Shown one piece after another: positions 8,790-18,445 of a DNA stretch of 64,000 nucleotides (within the stretch, counting starts at the first letter, position 1; the number at the start of each line of letters is the position of its first letter). The notes below the pieces were generated by a model that was not told where the DNA came from, did no database searches, and saw only the letters and a list, made by a program, of their open reading frames with translations. Origin of the DNA: Curvibacter gracilis ATCC BAA-807 (lineage in GTDB: Bacteria; Pseudomonadota; Gammaproteobacteria; Burkholderiales; Burkholderiaceae_C); contig NZ_JADZ01000011.1 of assembly GCF_000518645.1 (NCBI RefSeq), positions 186,001 to 250,000 on the forward strand, read 5' to 3'. Made by a program: the position numbers and the translations under genes.

Positions 8790-9584
8790 ATGCGAAAACG
8801 AGATACAACCCAGCCGACCAGCCCCAGCATCCAAGTCATTGAGCGCATGTTTGCCCTCATTGACGTACTCGCTTCTCGCGAGGAGGCCATTTCGCTCAAG
8901 GAAATCAGCGAAAGAACCGGCCTGCACCCCTCCACAACCCACCGGATTCTCAATGACCTGGCAACGGGCCGTTTCGTCGACCGACCGGAGGCCGGCAACT
9001 ACCGATTGGGCATGCGACTGCTGGAGCTCGGCAACCTCGTCAAGGCCCGTCTCAGCGTGCGCGACGCAGCACTCGCCCCAATGCGTGAATTGCACAAGCT
9101 GATCCAACAACCCGTCAACCTCAGCGTTCGCCAAGGCGACGAAATTGTTTATGTCGAACGCGCCTACAGCGAGCGATCGGGCATGCAGGTGGTCAGAGCC
9201 ATTGGCGGTCGGGCCCCACTGCACCTGACCTCTGTCGGAAAGCTGTTTCTGGCCGTGGACGAACCGCAGAAGGTCCGAGCTTATGCCACACGCACCGGCC
9301 TGGCTGGCCATACGCGCAACAGCATCACGCAACTCCCCATCCTTGAACGCGAGCTGTCCAAAGCCCGCCAGTACGGCATCGCCCGAGACAACGAAGAGCT
9401 TGAATTGGGAGTGCGCTGCATGGCTGCGGGCATTCATGACGACCAAGGGCGCCTGGTGGCCGGACTCTCGATTTCCGCACCCGCAGATCGCCTGGACGAG
9501 GGCTGGCTGCCGAAGCTGGAGGCGACCGCAGGGGAGATTTCACAAGCCCTGGGCTACAAACCCAGCGCCCCCAACGCGGTCTGA
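8790..9584 (+). CDS. IclR-family transcriptional regulator
   Basis: 264 residues. The N-terminal winged helix (about 10-75) includes LKEISERTGLHPSTTHRILNDL. The C-terminal effector-binding domain (about 90-255) has the usual NLSVRQGDEIVYVER, GRAPLHLTSVGKLFLA and YGIARDNEELELGVRCMAAGI motifs. The gene stands alone: bpt is 53 bases upstream and a bidirectional terminator follows. No operon partner or target can be named. The AT-rich spacer before it could hold its promoter, but I see no clear boxes. Confidence 0.9.
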   Translation: MRKRDTTQPTSPSIQVIERMFALIDVLASREEAISLKEISERTGLHPSTTHRILNDLATGRFVDRPEAGNYRLGMRLLELGNLVKARLSVRDAALAPMRELHKLIQQPVNLSVRQGDEIVYVERAYSERSGMQVVRAIGGRAPLHLTSVGKLFLAVDEPQKVRAYATRTGLAGHTRNSITQLPILERELSKARQYGIARDNEELELGVRCMAAGIHDDQGRLVAGLSISAPADRLDEGWLPKLEATAGEISQALGYKPSAPNAV

Positions 9585-9620
9585 GCTTCGATCCAGACGA
9601 TCCCTGAGGCGCAGATTCAA

Positions 9621-9658
9621 AAAAAGCCCGGGAGGTCCATCGACCACCCGGGCTTTTT
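9621..9658. terminator. Bidirectional terminator between iclR and pbpG
   Basis: GCCCGGG (9626-9632) pairs with CCCGGGC (9647-9653). GGTC/GACC extends the hairpin inside. It has five A on the left and five T on the right (9654-9658), so it can stop both the iclR transcript and the convergent pbpG transcript. Confidence 0.88.
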
Positions 9659-9694
9659 GCATGTCCACCGTGTGCAGCAGAGCTGCCGCGTCGA

Positions 9695-10705
9695 TCAACC
9701 GTTGCGCGCAGCAATCATGGGATGGTTGCTTTCCACCCAACGCTTGACGCGCTCCGCATCGGCAATACGACTGAGTTTGCCAGCAGAGTCCAGAAACACC
9801 ATGATCAGCTTGCGCCCTGCCACCTTGGCTTGCATCACCAGGCACTGCCCTGCTTCAGAGATGTAGCCGGTCTTTTGCAGGCCAATATCCCAGGCCGGAT
9901 TTTTCACCAAGCGGTTGGTGTTGTTGTATTGCAGCGTGCGGCGCCCGACTTCAACCTGGTAGCCGGGGGAAGTTGTCAGTTCGCGCAGCACGGGGTCGGT
10001 GTGAGCAGCATTCACCAACACAGCCAAATCACGGGCGCTGGATTGGTTCTTGCTGGACAAACCTGTGGGCTCCACATAGCTGGTGTCCAGCATTCCCAAA
10101 GACTTCGCCTTGGCGTTCATCAACGCTACAAAAGCAGACAAACCGCCCGGGAATGTGCGCCCAAGGGCATGAGCAGCCCGGTTTTCGCTGGACATCAAGG
10201 CCAGGTGCAGCATCTCACCCCGGCTCAGCGTCGACCCCACGGCCAGGCGGGAGCTGCTGCCCTTTTCCGTGTCAACGTCGTCCTGGGTGATGGTGATGTT
10301 CTCATCCATCGACAAATGGGCTTCACTGACGATCACGCCAGTCATGAGCTTGGTCAGTGAGGCAATGGGCAACACCGCTTGGTCGTTCTTGCTCAAGAGC
10401 ACTTCGTGGGTGTCCTGATCCACCACCAAAGCCACGCTGGAGCGCAGAGCCAAAGGATCCGACGAGCCGTGCAAACCAGCCATTTGCCCAAACGAAGCCT
10501 TGGCCGGCACCACCACGGTCGCACGCGCAGCCGTCTTGTGCAGACGCGGTGCGTGCGCGACCTTTTGAATGGCGTGAGCACGGACAACTGGTGCCTTCTT
10601 GCGCTCCGCAGCGTGAACTCCCCCCACCGAAACAGCCAACAACAAGGCCGAAAAAGTCATCAAACGGTTGAAACGGTTCATGGGAGCGATCAAAGAAGAA
10701 ATCAT
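9695..10705 (-). CDS. pbpG: D-alanyl-D-alanine endopeptidase (penicillin-binding protein 7 type)
   Basis: 336 residues. A signal peptide (about 1-33, cleavage near VHAAE) and a basic linker precede a peptidase S11 domain with the three active-site motifs: Ser116-Leu-Thr-Lys119, Ser173-Glu-Asn and Lys278-Thr-Gly. The family cuts D-Ala cross-links in periplasmic peptidoglycan. The chosen ATG at 10705 has a GGAG box 7 bases upstream. The next Met (residue 9) would shorten the signal peptide. A terminator of leuA lies between the two genes, so it is probably a separate unit. Confidence 0.92.
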   Translation of the reverse strand: MISSLIAPMNRFNRLMTFSALLLAVSVGGVHAAERKKAPVVRAHAIQKVAHAPRLHKTAARATVVVPAKASFGQMAGLHGSSDPLALRSSVALVVDQDTHEVLLSKNDQAVLPIASLTKLMTGVIVSEAHLSMDENITITQDDVDTEKGSSSRLAVGSTLSRGEMLHLALMSSENRAAHALGRTFPGGLSAFVALMNAKAKSLGMLDTSYVEPTGLSSKNQSSARDLAVLVNAAHTDPVLRELTTSPGYQVEVGRRTLQYNNTNRLVKNPAWDIGLQKTGYISEAGQCLVMQAKVAGRKLIMVFLDSAGKLSRIADAERVKRWVESNHPMIAARNG

Positions 10706-10753
10706 GCAGGCTCTCCGTGCTAGATACGAATCTTACACACGGCTACGATAAAG

Positions 10754-10782
10754 AAAAACCCACGCAAGATCAACCACTTGCG
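10754..10782 (-). terminator. Terminator downstream of leuA
   Basis: On the minus strand CGCAAG (10782-10777) pairs with CTTGCG (10768-10763) around an 8-base loop. TGGG and five T follow. Confidence 0.6.
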
Positions 10783-10822
10783 CGAAGTTTTTCAGGCTTT
10801 CCAGTAATTATAAAGAGCCTGC

Positions 10823-12361
10823 TCAGCCTTGGGCTGCAACCCGATCAGCTTTACTGTGCAATTTGTTCAGCGCGCTCAGGTAGGCCTTGGCCGACGCGAC
10901 GACGATGTCAGGATCAGATCCCACACCATTGACCACGCGACCGCTGTTTTGCAATCGGACCGTGACTTCGCCCTGGCTCTCGGTCGAGCCACTGATGGCA
11001 TTGACCGAATAGAGCACCATTTCGGCACCGCTTTTCACATGGGATTCAATGGCTTTGAGCGAGGCATCCACCGGCCCGTTGCCATCCGACTCTCCGCGCA
11101 CTTCCTTGCCCTCCACAGTGAAGACAATGCTGGCACGGGGACGCTCGCCGGTTTCGCTGTGCTGCGACAGGGACACCAGGCTGTACTGCTCTTTCTCGGT
11201 GGCAACACTCTCATCACTGACCAAGGCCAGGATGTCTTCATCAAAAATCTCGCTCTTGCGGTCCGCCAGTTCCTTGAAGCGGCTGAAGGCGGCATTGACC
11301 TCCTGTTCGCTTTCCAGGCTGACGCCCAGTTCCTGCAGACGTTGCTTGAAGGCATTGCGGCCACTGAGTTTGCCCAGAACGATCTTGTTGGCGGACCAGC
11401 CTACGTCTTCAGCACGCATGATCTCGTAGGTATCACGCGCCTTGAGCACGCCGTCCTGGTGAATGCCGGAAGCATGCGCAAAAGCATTGGCGCCGACCAC
11501 AGCCTTGTTCGGTTGAACCACAAAACCTGTGGTCTGGCTCACCATGCGGCTGGCAGCGACGATGTGCTGGGTGTCGATGCCCAGATCGAGGTTGAAATAG
11601 TCGCGTCGTGTCTTCACCGCCATGACCACCTCCTCGAGCGAGCAGTTGCCAGCTCGTTCACCAAGGCCGTTGATCGTGCATTCGATCTGACGGGCCCCCC
11701 CGATCTTGACGCCTGCCAAGGAGTTGGCCACCGCCATGCCCAGATCGTTGTGGCAATGCACCGACCAGATCGCCTTGTCGGAGTTGGGCACACGCTCGCG
11801 CAGGGTCTTGATGAAGTTGCCGTACAGCTCCGGCACAGCGTAGCCCACCGTGTCGGGAATATTGAGGGTCGTAGCCCCTTCGTTGATCACGGTCTCGAGC
11901 ACGCGGCACAGAAAGTCCATGTCACTGCGGTAGCCGTCTTCTGGGCTGAACTCGACATCGGCTACCAGATTGCGGGCAAAACGCACGGCCTGCTTGGCCT
12001 GTTCAAGAACCTGATCCGGCGTCATGCGCAGCTTCTTCTCCATGTGCAAGGGAGAGGTTGCAATGAAGGTATGGATGCGCGAGCTGTTGGCACCGCGCAG
12101 CGCCTCGGCCGCACGGGAAATATCTCGATCGTTGGCACGGGAGAGAGAACAGACGGTCGAGTCCTTGATCGCATTGGCGATGGTCTGGACAGCCTCGAAG
12201 TCCCCATTGGAGCTGGCCGCAAAACCGGCCTCGATCACGTCCACTCGAAGCCGCTCCAGCTGACGTGCAATGCGCAGCTTTTCGTCCTTGGTCATGGAGG
12301 CACCAGGGGATTGCTCGCCATCACGCAAAGTGGTGTCGAAAATGATCAGCTTGTCAGTCAT
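10823..12361 (-). CDS. leuA: 2-isopropylmalate synthase
   Basis: 512 residues, the normal length for the long bacterial LeuA. It condenses acetyl-CoA with 2-ketoisovalerate, the first committed step of leucine synthesis. Seen: the N-terminal HMGL barrel with [15 protein letters not shown], the metal-site run [47 protein letters not shown], and the C-terminal allosteric domain (about 390-505) that binds leucine. The ATG at 12361 has a GGAGACC box. Two leucine controls are therefore likely: enzyme feedback, and transcription attenuation by the leader at 12394-12576. Confidence 0.97.
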   Translation of the reverse strand: MTDKLIIFDTTLRDGEQSPGASMTKDEKLRIARQLERLRVDVIEAGFAASSNGDFEAVQTIANAIKDSTVCSLSRANDRDISRAAEALRGANSSRIHTFIATSPLHMEKKLRMTPDQVLEQAKQAVRFARNLVADVEFSPEDGYRSDMDFLCRVLETVINEGATTLNIPDTVGYAVPELYGNFIKTLRERVPNSDKAIWSVHCHNDLGMAVANSLAGVKIGGARQIECTINGLGERAGNCSLEEVVMAVKTRRDYFNLDLGIDTQHIVAASRMVSQTTGFVVQPNKAVVGANAFAHASGIHQDGVLKARDTYEIMRAEDVGWSANKIVLGKLSGRNAFKQRLQELGVSLESEQEVNAAFSRFKELADRKSEIFDEDILALVSDESVATEKEQYSLVSLSQHSETGERPRASIVFTVEGKEVRGESDGNGPVDASLKAIESHVKSGAEMVLYSVNAISGSTESQGEVTVRLQNSGRVVNGVGSDPDIVVASAKAYLSALNKLHSKADRVAAQG

Positions 12362-12393
12362 GAAGGTCTCCGAAAAGGTTGAATCTTGAGCCC

Positions 12394-12432
12394 AAAAAAG
12401 AAAAGGCCCGCAGCAGATGAAACTGGCGGGCC
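12394..12432 (-). terminator. Leucine attenuator terminator in front of leuA
   Basis: On the minus strand GGCCCGC (12432-12426) pairs with GCGGGCC (12411-12405). CAG/CTG continues the stem inside, and TTTTCTTTTTT follows. It lies between the leader peptide gene and leuA. Its 5' arm (GCCCGCC, 12431-12425) is also the perfect complement of GGCGGGC (12475-12469) just before the leader stop codon, which gives a 7-base antiterminator. Confidence 0.85.
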
Positions 12433-12465
12433 GCTCGGGGTAATCCTGGTGTCAGATGTACGCGC

Positions 12466-12576
12466 TCAGCCCGCCCTGCTTAGCAGAAGGGCCACTAGCG
12501 ACAAGCCAATGTAAGCAAGCAACTCAAGCTTGAGAGCCGCACCAACACCGACACGCAACAAGTGGGAAACACGCAT
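12466..12576 (-). CDS. Leucine-rich leader peptide of leuA
   Basis: 36 codons from ATG (12576) to TGA (12466-12468). 11 of 36 residues are Leu (positions 6, 7, 15, 17, 19, 20, 25, 27, 30-32). The last leucines are coded partly by CTA, a rare codon in GC-rich genomes. The antiterminator strand overlaps the last codons and adjoins the stop. A ribosome stalled at codons 27-32 leaves it free, and a ribosome at the stop covers it. That is the standard layout for ribosome-mediated attenuation. There is no clear Shine-Dalgarno before the ATG, and the mRNA may be leaderless. The peptide itself probably has no other function. Confidence 0.8.
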   Translation of the reverse strand: MRVSHLLRVGVGAALKLELLAYIGLSLVALLLSRAG

Positions 12577-12583
12577 GCGGACA

Positions 12584-12614
12584 AATGTAGCACAGGCCCC
12601 GCTCACTTGTGCAA
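12584..12614 (-). promoter_or_regulatory. Probable leuA promoter with extended -10
   Basis: On the minus strand TGC-TACATT (12592-12584) is an extended -10. TTGCAC (12614-12609) is a possible -35 with a long 19-base spacer, lying inside the end of pssA. The predicted start falls at or next to the A of the leader peptide ATG (12576). Confidence 0.45.
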
Positions 12615-13442
12615 GCCGCGCTCATCCGGCTCATCGGTGCTTGTACTGATCACGCTGGTCTGCATGCCTTTGGTTCGGCGCCAGATGTACACGCCATATC
12701 CACTGAACCCGTAGATGATGAACAAGCCAAACAACACGATGGGTGGGTGGATGTTGATGACGGCAATCCCCAGCGCGATGAGCACAATCACAGCAAACGG
12801 AACACTGCGCTTGAAATGCACATCCTTGAAACTATAGAAAGGCACGTTCGTGACCATGGTCAGGCCTGCATACAAAGTCAGCGCAAAAGTGATCCAGGTC
12901 ACCTGGGTCCAGGTCAACCAGCTTGACTCGCCCGCTCGAATACCCGCTTCGGTCACCAACCAGATCAGACCCGCCACCAGAGCAGCGGCAGCGGGTGACG
13001 GCAGCCCCTGGAAGTAGCGCTTGTCGACCACGCCGGTGTTGACATTGAAGCGAGCCAGTCTGAGTGCCGCACAGGCGCAGTAGACGAAGGCCGCGATCCA
13101 GCCCCAGCGTCCCAAACCCTTGAGCGCCCACTCATAAGCAATCAAGGCAGGCGCGGCGCCGAAAGAGACCATGTCGGCCAGCGAATCCATCTGCTCACCA
13201 AAGGCACTTTGGGTGTTGGTCATGCGCGCCACACGACCGTCCAGGCTATCCAGCACCATGGCACAAAAAACACCCACCGCGGCTTGATCGAAACGGCCGT
13301 TCATGGCCATCACGATCGAATAAAAGCCGCCAAACAAGGCTGCCAACGTGAACAGGTTCGGCAACACATAGATGCCTTTTCTGCGCTTTGGCAGCACCAC
13401 CTCATCCAGGCTGTCAGGTGATGACGCATTGCCATCGTGCAT
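12603..13442 (-). CDS. pssA: CDP-diacylglycerol-serine O-phosphatidyltransferase
   Basis: 279 residues of an integral membrane enzyme that makes phosphatidylserine, the precursor of phosphatidylethanolamine. The CDP-alcohol phosphotransferase motif DG-x2-AR-x8-G-x3-D-x3-D is present as DGRVAR...GEQMDSLADM around residues 66-90. About seven hydrophobic helices follow, and the tail is charged. ATG at 13442 is chosen because GGAGAACGATTC directly precedes it. A TTG 18 bases upstream would place that box inside the gene. Its 3' end carries the likely -35 region of leuA. Confidence 0.93.
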   Translation of the reverse strand: MHDGNASSPDSLDEVVLPKRRKGIYVLPNLFTLAALFGGFYSIVMAMNGRFDQAAVGVFCAMVLDSLDGRVARMTNTQSAFGEQMDSLADMVSFGAAPALIAYEWALKGLGRWGWIAAFVYCACAALRLARFNVNTGVVDKRYFQGLPSPAAAALVAGLIWLVTEAGIRAGESSWLTWTQVTWITFALTLYAGLTMVTNVPFYSFKDVHFKRSVPFAVIVLIALGIAVINIHPPIVLFGLFIIYGFSGYGVYIWRRTKGMQTSVISTSTDEPDERGLHK

Positions 13443-13552
13443 GAATCGTTCTCCATTCAAAAAATCAGCGACCCGCTCAGGGTTGCCTGCAGGGCCGGGC
13501 GAAACACCACGTCCAGTCAGCCAAGTTTAAGCCACAGGGCTCCTGCCAAAGC

Positions 13553-13585
13553 AAAAAACAAGGGCCACCCGAGGGTGGCCCTTGT
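13553..13585 (-). terminator. Terminator downstream of ilvC
   Basis: A 12-13 base-pair perfect hairpin, ACAAGGGCCACCC (13558-13570) with GGGTGGCCCTTGT (13573-13585). On the minus strand it is followed by six T (13558-13553). It ends the ilvB-ilvN-ilvC unit. Confidence 0.9.
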
Positions 13586-13624
13586 CTGCACCAGGCGACG
13601 GCCTTGCGGCCATGCCAGGTTTCA

Positions 13625-14767
<1,143 letters not shown>

Positions 14768-15259
14768 TCAGACGCGCAGTATTCTCTCACCACGACCGAT
14801 GCCGCTGGCGCCCGTGCGAACGGTCTCCAAAATGGCACTGCGGTCGATGGCATCCAGGAACGCATCGTTCTTGGACAGGTCACCGGTCAGTTCGATGGTG
14901 TAGCTCTTCTCAGTCACATCGATGATGCGGCCTCGGAAGATGTCGGCCATGCGCTTCATTTCTTCGCGCTCCTTGCCCACAGCACGAACCTTCACCATCA
15001 TGAGTTCACGCTCGGTATAGGCGCCCTCGGTCAGATCCACCACTTTCACCACTTCGATCAGGCGATTCAAATGCTTGGTGATCTGCTCAATGACGTCGTC
15101 AGAACCCGTTGTCTGGATCGTCATGCGCGACAGACTGGGATCTTCGGTCGGAGCCACCGTGAGCGACTCGATGTTGTAGCCGCGGGCTGAAAAAAGACCC
15201 ACCACACGGGACAGGGCACCTGCTTCGTTTTCGAGCAGGACAGCAATGATGTGCTTCAT
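14768..15259 (-). CDS. ilvN: Acetolactate synthase small (regulatory) subunit
   Basis: 163 residues, normal length. It begins with an ACT domain, [32 protein letters not shown], that binds valine for feedback inhibition, and has the typical IlvN/IlvH C-terminal domain. ATG 15259 is chosen because AGAGGAAT precedes it. The open frame further upstream lacks the family N-terminus. It lies between ilvB (116 bases) and ilvC (126 bases) on the same strand. ilvN and ilvH naming cannot be told apart by sequence alone. Confidence 0.95.
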   Translation of the reverse strand: [163 protein letters not shown]

Positions 15260-15375
15260 GAAAAAGATTCCTCTTTTCGCCGCCCTCCCCGCGCCACGGT
15301 AATGGCGCAGCTTGGCGGTCAATAGATTCGTCGAAAGATTGAGCTCGGTGTCAGAAAGGCACCGGCGCCCGCATG

Positions 15376-17145
15376 TCAGAGGTCTTCAGACCCCAGCAGC
15401 ATCTCGGTGATGCCCTTGCCGGCCTGCACCATCGGGAACACGTTCTCGGTGGGGTCGGTGCGGAAGTCCATGAACACGGTACGGTCCTTGAGCTTGCGAG
15501 CCTCGCGCAGTGCCGGCTCGACGTCCTGAGGACGCTCGATCAGCATGCCCACATGACCATAGGCCTCGGCCAGCTTCACGAAGTTCGGCAACGCATCCAT
15601 GTAGCTGTGGCTGTAGCGCCCGGAGTACTCGATCTCCTGCCACTGACGCACCATGCCGAGATAGCGGTTGTTCAGCGAGCAGATCTTGATCGGCGTGTTG
15701 TACTGCAGACAGGTGGACAGCTCCTGGATGTTCATCTGCACAGAGCCTTCGCCTGTGATGCAGAACACCTCGCTGTCAGGCTTGGCCAGCTTGATGCCCA
15801 TGGCGTAGGGGATGCCCACGCCCATGGTCCCCAGGCCGCCAGAGTTGATCCAACGGCGCGGCTCATCAAAGCGGTAGTACTGGGCGGCCCACATCTGATG
15901 CTGCCCCACATCGGAGGTGATGTAGGTATCAGCGTCGCGGGTCATGTTCCAGAGGGTCTCAACCACATACTGCGGCTTGATGACCTCACCATTGCCCCGG
16001 TCGTATTTCAGGCAGTCTCGCTTGCGCCAGCCTTCGATGGTGTCCCACCAAGCCCCCAGTGCAGACGCATCAGGGCGTTGGCTGCCCTCGCGAATCATGC
16101 TGATCAACTCACCCAGCACATCCTTCACATCGCCCACGATGGGGATGTCCACCTTCACCCGCTTGGAGATGCTGGAAGGATCGATGTCAATGTGGATGAT
16201 CTTGCGCTCGTTCTGAGCGAAGTGCTTGGGATTGCCGATCACGCGGTCGTCAAACCGGGCCCCCACCGCCAGCAGGACATCGCAGTTCTGCATGGCATTG
16301 TTGGCCTCGATGGTGCCATGCATGCCCAGCATGCCCAGGAACTTGCGATCGGACGCAGGGAAAGCGCCCAAGCCCATCAAGGTGTTGGTCACCGGGTAGC
16401 CAAGCAACTCGACCAGGGTGCGCAGTTCCTGCGTCGCGTTGCCAAGCAACACACCGCCGCCGGTGTAGATATAGGGGCGCTTGGCCGTCAACAACAGTTG
16501 CAGGGCCTTGCGGATCTGCCCGCCATGGCCTTTGCGCACCGGGTTGTAGGAACGCATCTCCACGGTCTCGGGGTAGCCGGAGTAGGCCACCTTTTTGAAG
16601 GACACATCCTTGGGGATGTCCACCACCACAGGGCCAGGGCGGCCGCTGCGTGCGATGTGGAAAGCCTTCTTCAGGGTCAGCGCAAGATCGCGGGGATCCT
16701 TGACCAGGAAATTGTGCTTGACGATGGGGCGCGTGATGCCTACGGTGTCGCACTCCTGGAAGGCATCCAGACCGATTGCCGGTGTGGGCACCTGACCGCT
16801 GATGATCACCATCGGGATGCTGTCCATGTAGGCCGTGGCAATACCGGTGACCGCATTGGTCAAACCTGGGCCAGACGTCACCAAAGCCACGCCCACATCG
16901 CCAGTGGCGCGTGCGTATCCGTCGGCAGCATGGACAGCGGCTTGTTCGTGGCGCACCAGAACGTGCTGAATCGTGTCTTGCTTGTAAAGCGCGTCGTAGA
17001 TGTAGAGAACCGCACCGCCTGGGTAACCCCAGATGTACTTGACGCCTTCAGCCTGAAGGCCCTTGATGAGAATTTCCGAGCCCATCAGCTCTTGCGAGGG
17101 CACTGCAGCAGCAGCGGAGGCCAGTTCGGCCTTTGAGATTTCCAT
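15376..17145 (-). CDS. ilvB: Acetolactate synthase large (catalytic) subunit
   Basis: 589 residues. A thiamine-diphosphate enzyme that makes acetolactate from two pyruvates, or acetohydroxybutyrate, at the start of valine, leucine and isoleucine synthesis. Three TPP-family domains: N-terminal Pyr domain with [12 protein letters not shown] and [15 protein letters not shown], a central FAD-associated domain, and the C-terminal PP domain with the ThDP-Mg motif [20 protein letters not shown] 17145 has AAAGG upstream. A TTG two codons earlier is less likely. It is the first gene of ilvB-ilvN-ilvC. Confidence 0.97.
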   Translation of the reverse strand: MEISKAELASAAAAVPSQELMGSEILIKGLQAEGVKYIWGYPGGAVLYIYDALYKQDTIQHVLVRHEQAAVHAADGYARATGDVGVALVTSGPGLTNAVTGIATAYMDSIPMVIISGQVPTPAIGLDAFQECDTVGITRPIVKHNFLVKDPRDLALTLKKAFHIARSGRPGPVVVDIPKDVSFKKVAYSGYPETVEMRSYNPVRKGHGGQIRKALQLLLTAKRPYIYTGGGVLLGNATQELRTLVELLGYPVTNTLMGLGAFPASDRKFLGMLGMHGTIEANNAMQNCDVLLAVGARFDDRVIGNPKHFAQNERKIIHIDIDPSSISKRVKVDIPIVGDVKDVLGELISMIREGSQRPDASALGAWWDTIEGWRKRDCLKYDRGNGEVIKPQYVVETLWNMTRDADTYITSDVGQHQMWAAQYYRFDEPRRWINSGGLGTMGVGIPYAMGIKLAKPDSEVFCITGEGSVQMNIQELSTCLQYNTPIKICSLNNRYLGMVRQWQEIEYSGRYSHSYMDALPNFVKLAEAYGHVGMLIERPQDVEPALREARKLKDRTVFMDFRTDPTENVFPMVQAGKGITEMLLGSEDL

Positions 17146-17293
17146 GATCAACCTTTGTGAATTTCTCTGACGAAAAACCTTGGGTGCCCCTTCCCGAGCT
17201 CTTGTGGAGCCGCGTCAGGACTTAGGACCACAGCCATGGGCACACTGATTCTTGTGCCGGACGGTGACCCGTTTGCCGTTAATTTGCTCGCGC

Positions 17294-17302
17294 ATTATCG
17301 CA
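17294..17302 (-). promoter_or_regulatory. Possible ilvB promoter (extended -10)
   Basis: On the minus strand TGC-GATAAT (17302-17294) is a good extended -10 with no clear -35. The leader to ilvB would be about 140 bases. It contains a GGCACA/TGTGCC hairpin and a small open frame that starts MAVVLS and ends in a TGA (17147-17149) one base before the ilvB ATG. No intrinsic terminator is visible in it. Confidence 0.35.
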
Positions 17303-17432
17303 TCCAGGCCCTTGAATTCGCGCACATCGCTAAAAATTTCAGCCTGTCAATGCCATAATTCGCGCCTGCCTTGGCGATGATCCTGCCGCCAACGCGCATC
17401 AACCCCGCAAAGCTGCACACGTCAGAGCCCAC

Positions 17433-17999
17433 TTGGCCACCGAACAAGAACTGTCGGATTTCCTCAGGGATGTCGAGAAGCGCGCCTTCAAGCGCTCCCT
17501 GTACCACGTCCGCAACGAAGAAGCTGCGCTGGACATCGTTCAGGATGCCATGCTCAAGCTGGCAGAACATTACGGCGACAAACCGCCCAATGAGCTGCCC
17601 ATGCTCTTTCAGCGCATTCTGTCGAACTGCACGCTGGATTGGTTCCGCCGACAAAAGACCCGAAACGCACTGTTTTCGAGCCTGAGCGATTTCGAGGGCG
17701 CTGGCGATGACGGCGATTTTGATCTGCTGGAAACTTTTCGCGGCAGCGACCCCTCAGAGCAGACAGAAAGCGCAGAAGACACAACCCGCCGGGCTCAGAT
17801 TTTGCATGCGATCGAAAAAGAGATTCAGGAGCTGCCCGCTCGTCAACGAGAAGCGTTCCTGATGCGTTACTGGGAGGAAATGGATGTTGCCGAGACGGCA
17901 GCCGCCATGGGCTGCTCGGAAGGCAGCGTCAAGACACATTGCTCCAGAGCCGTTCAGGCCCTGGGAAGGGCCTTGAAGGCAAAGGGACTACAACCATGA
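17433..17999 (+). CDS. RNA polymerase sigma factor, ECF (sigma-70 family) type
   Basis: 188 residues from a TTG start that gives the expected ATEQELSDFLRDVEKRAFKR N-terminus. Sigma region 2 spans about 20-85 (AALDIVQDAMLKLAEHYG, then RILSNCTLDWFRRQK). Region 4 spans about 125-180 (LPARQREAFLMRYWEEMDVAETAAAMGCSEGSVKTHCSRA, the helix-turn-helix for the -35). Between them is an acidic linker. The DUF3619 gene overlaps its stop by 4 bases (ATGA) and is the probable regulator. Divergent from ilvB. Confidence 0.9.
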   Translation: MATEQELSDFLRDVEKRAFKRSLYHVRNEEAALDIVQDAMLKLAEHYGDKPPNELPMLFQRILSNCTLDWFRRQKTRNALFSSLSDFEGAGDDGDFDLLETFRGSDPSEQTESAEDTTRRAQILHAIEKEIQELPARQREAFLMRYWEEMDVAETAAAMGCSEGSVKTHCSRAVQALGRALKAKGLQP

Positions 18000-18445
18000 A
18001 CAAGACGCTTCAATACAACCTTTCTCAAACGGCAGCGGAAGATCTCTTCGGCCAGAAGGTTGCAAAACGCCTGGACGCGGCATCCCAAGATCTGCCTTAT
18101 GACATCTCCGAACGCCTTCGCGCCGCTCGGATGCAAGCCCTGGCCAAGCGCAAGGTGGTGGCCGTTCGCAGCACTGCCCCCGCCGTGCTGAATGCAGGCA
18201 ATGGAACAGCCGCATTGAGTTTTGGTGGTGAAGGCTTTGGCCTCTGGGGGCGCCTGGCCTCCGCCCTGCCCCTGATCGCACTGATTGCAGGCCTTTTTGT
18301 CATACAAGTGGTACAGGATGAGGACCACGCCAATGAACTGGCAGAAGTCGATACAGCGCTTCTGACGGACGACCTCCCCCCGCAAGCCTACGCAGACCCT
18401 GGTTTCACCCAGTTCCTGAAGACGCGGGCCAGCGAAGAACATTGA
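17996..18445 (+). CDS. DUF3619 family membrane protein (putative anti-sigma factor)
   Basis: 149 residues. A cytoplasmic N-terminal part (1-85), one transmembrane helix (about 97-115, RLASALPLIALIAGLFVIQVV) and a short periplasmic tail with acidic residues. I recall DUF3619 proteins next to this type of sigma factor in Burkholderiales. The topology, a single-pass protein translationally coupled to the sigma gene by ATGA, is that of an anti-sigma factor. The biochemical role is inferred. Confidence 0.75.
   Translation: MNKTLQYNLSQTAAEDLFGQKVAKRLDAASQDLPYDISERLRAARMQALAKRKVVAVRSTAPAVLNAGNGTAALSFGGEGFGLWGRLASALPLIALIAGLFVIQVVQDEDHANELAEVDTALLTDDLPPQAYADPGFTQFLKTRASEEH

Noticed and set aside
10829-12382. 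517-residue plus-strand frame opposite leuA
   Set aside because: A mirror frame of the leuA codons in GC-rich DNA; no family motifs, and leuA is unmistakable.
15373-17136. 587-residue plus-strand frame opposite ilvB
   Set aside because: A His-rich antisense shadow of ilvB.
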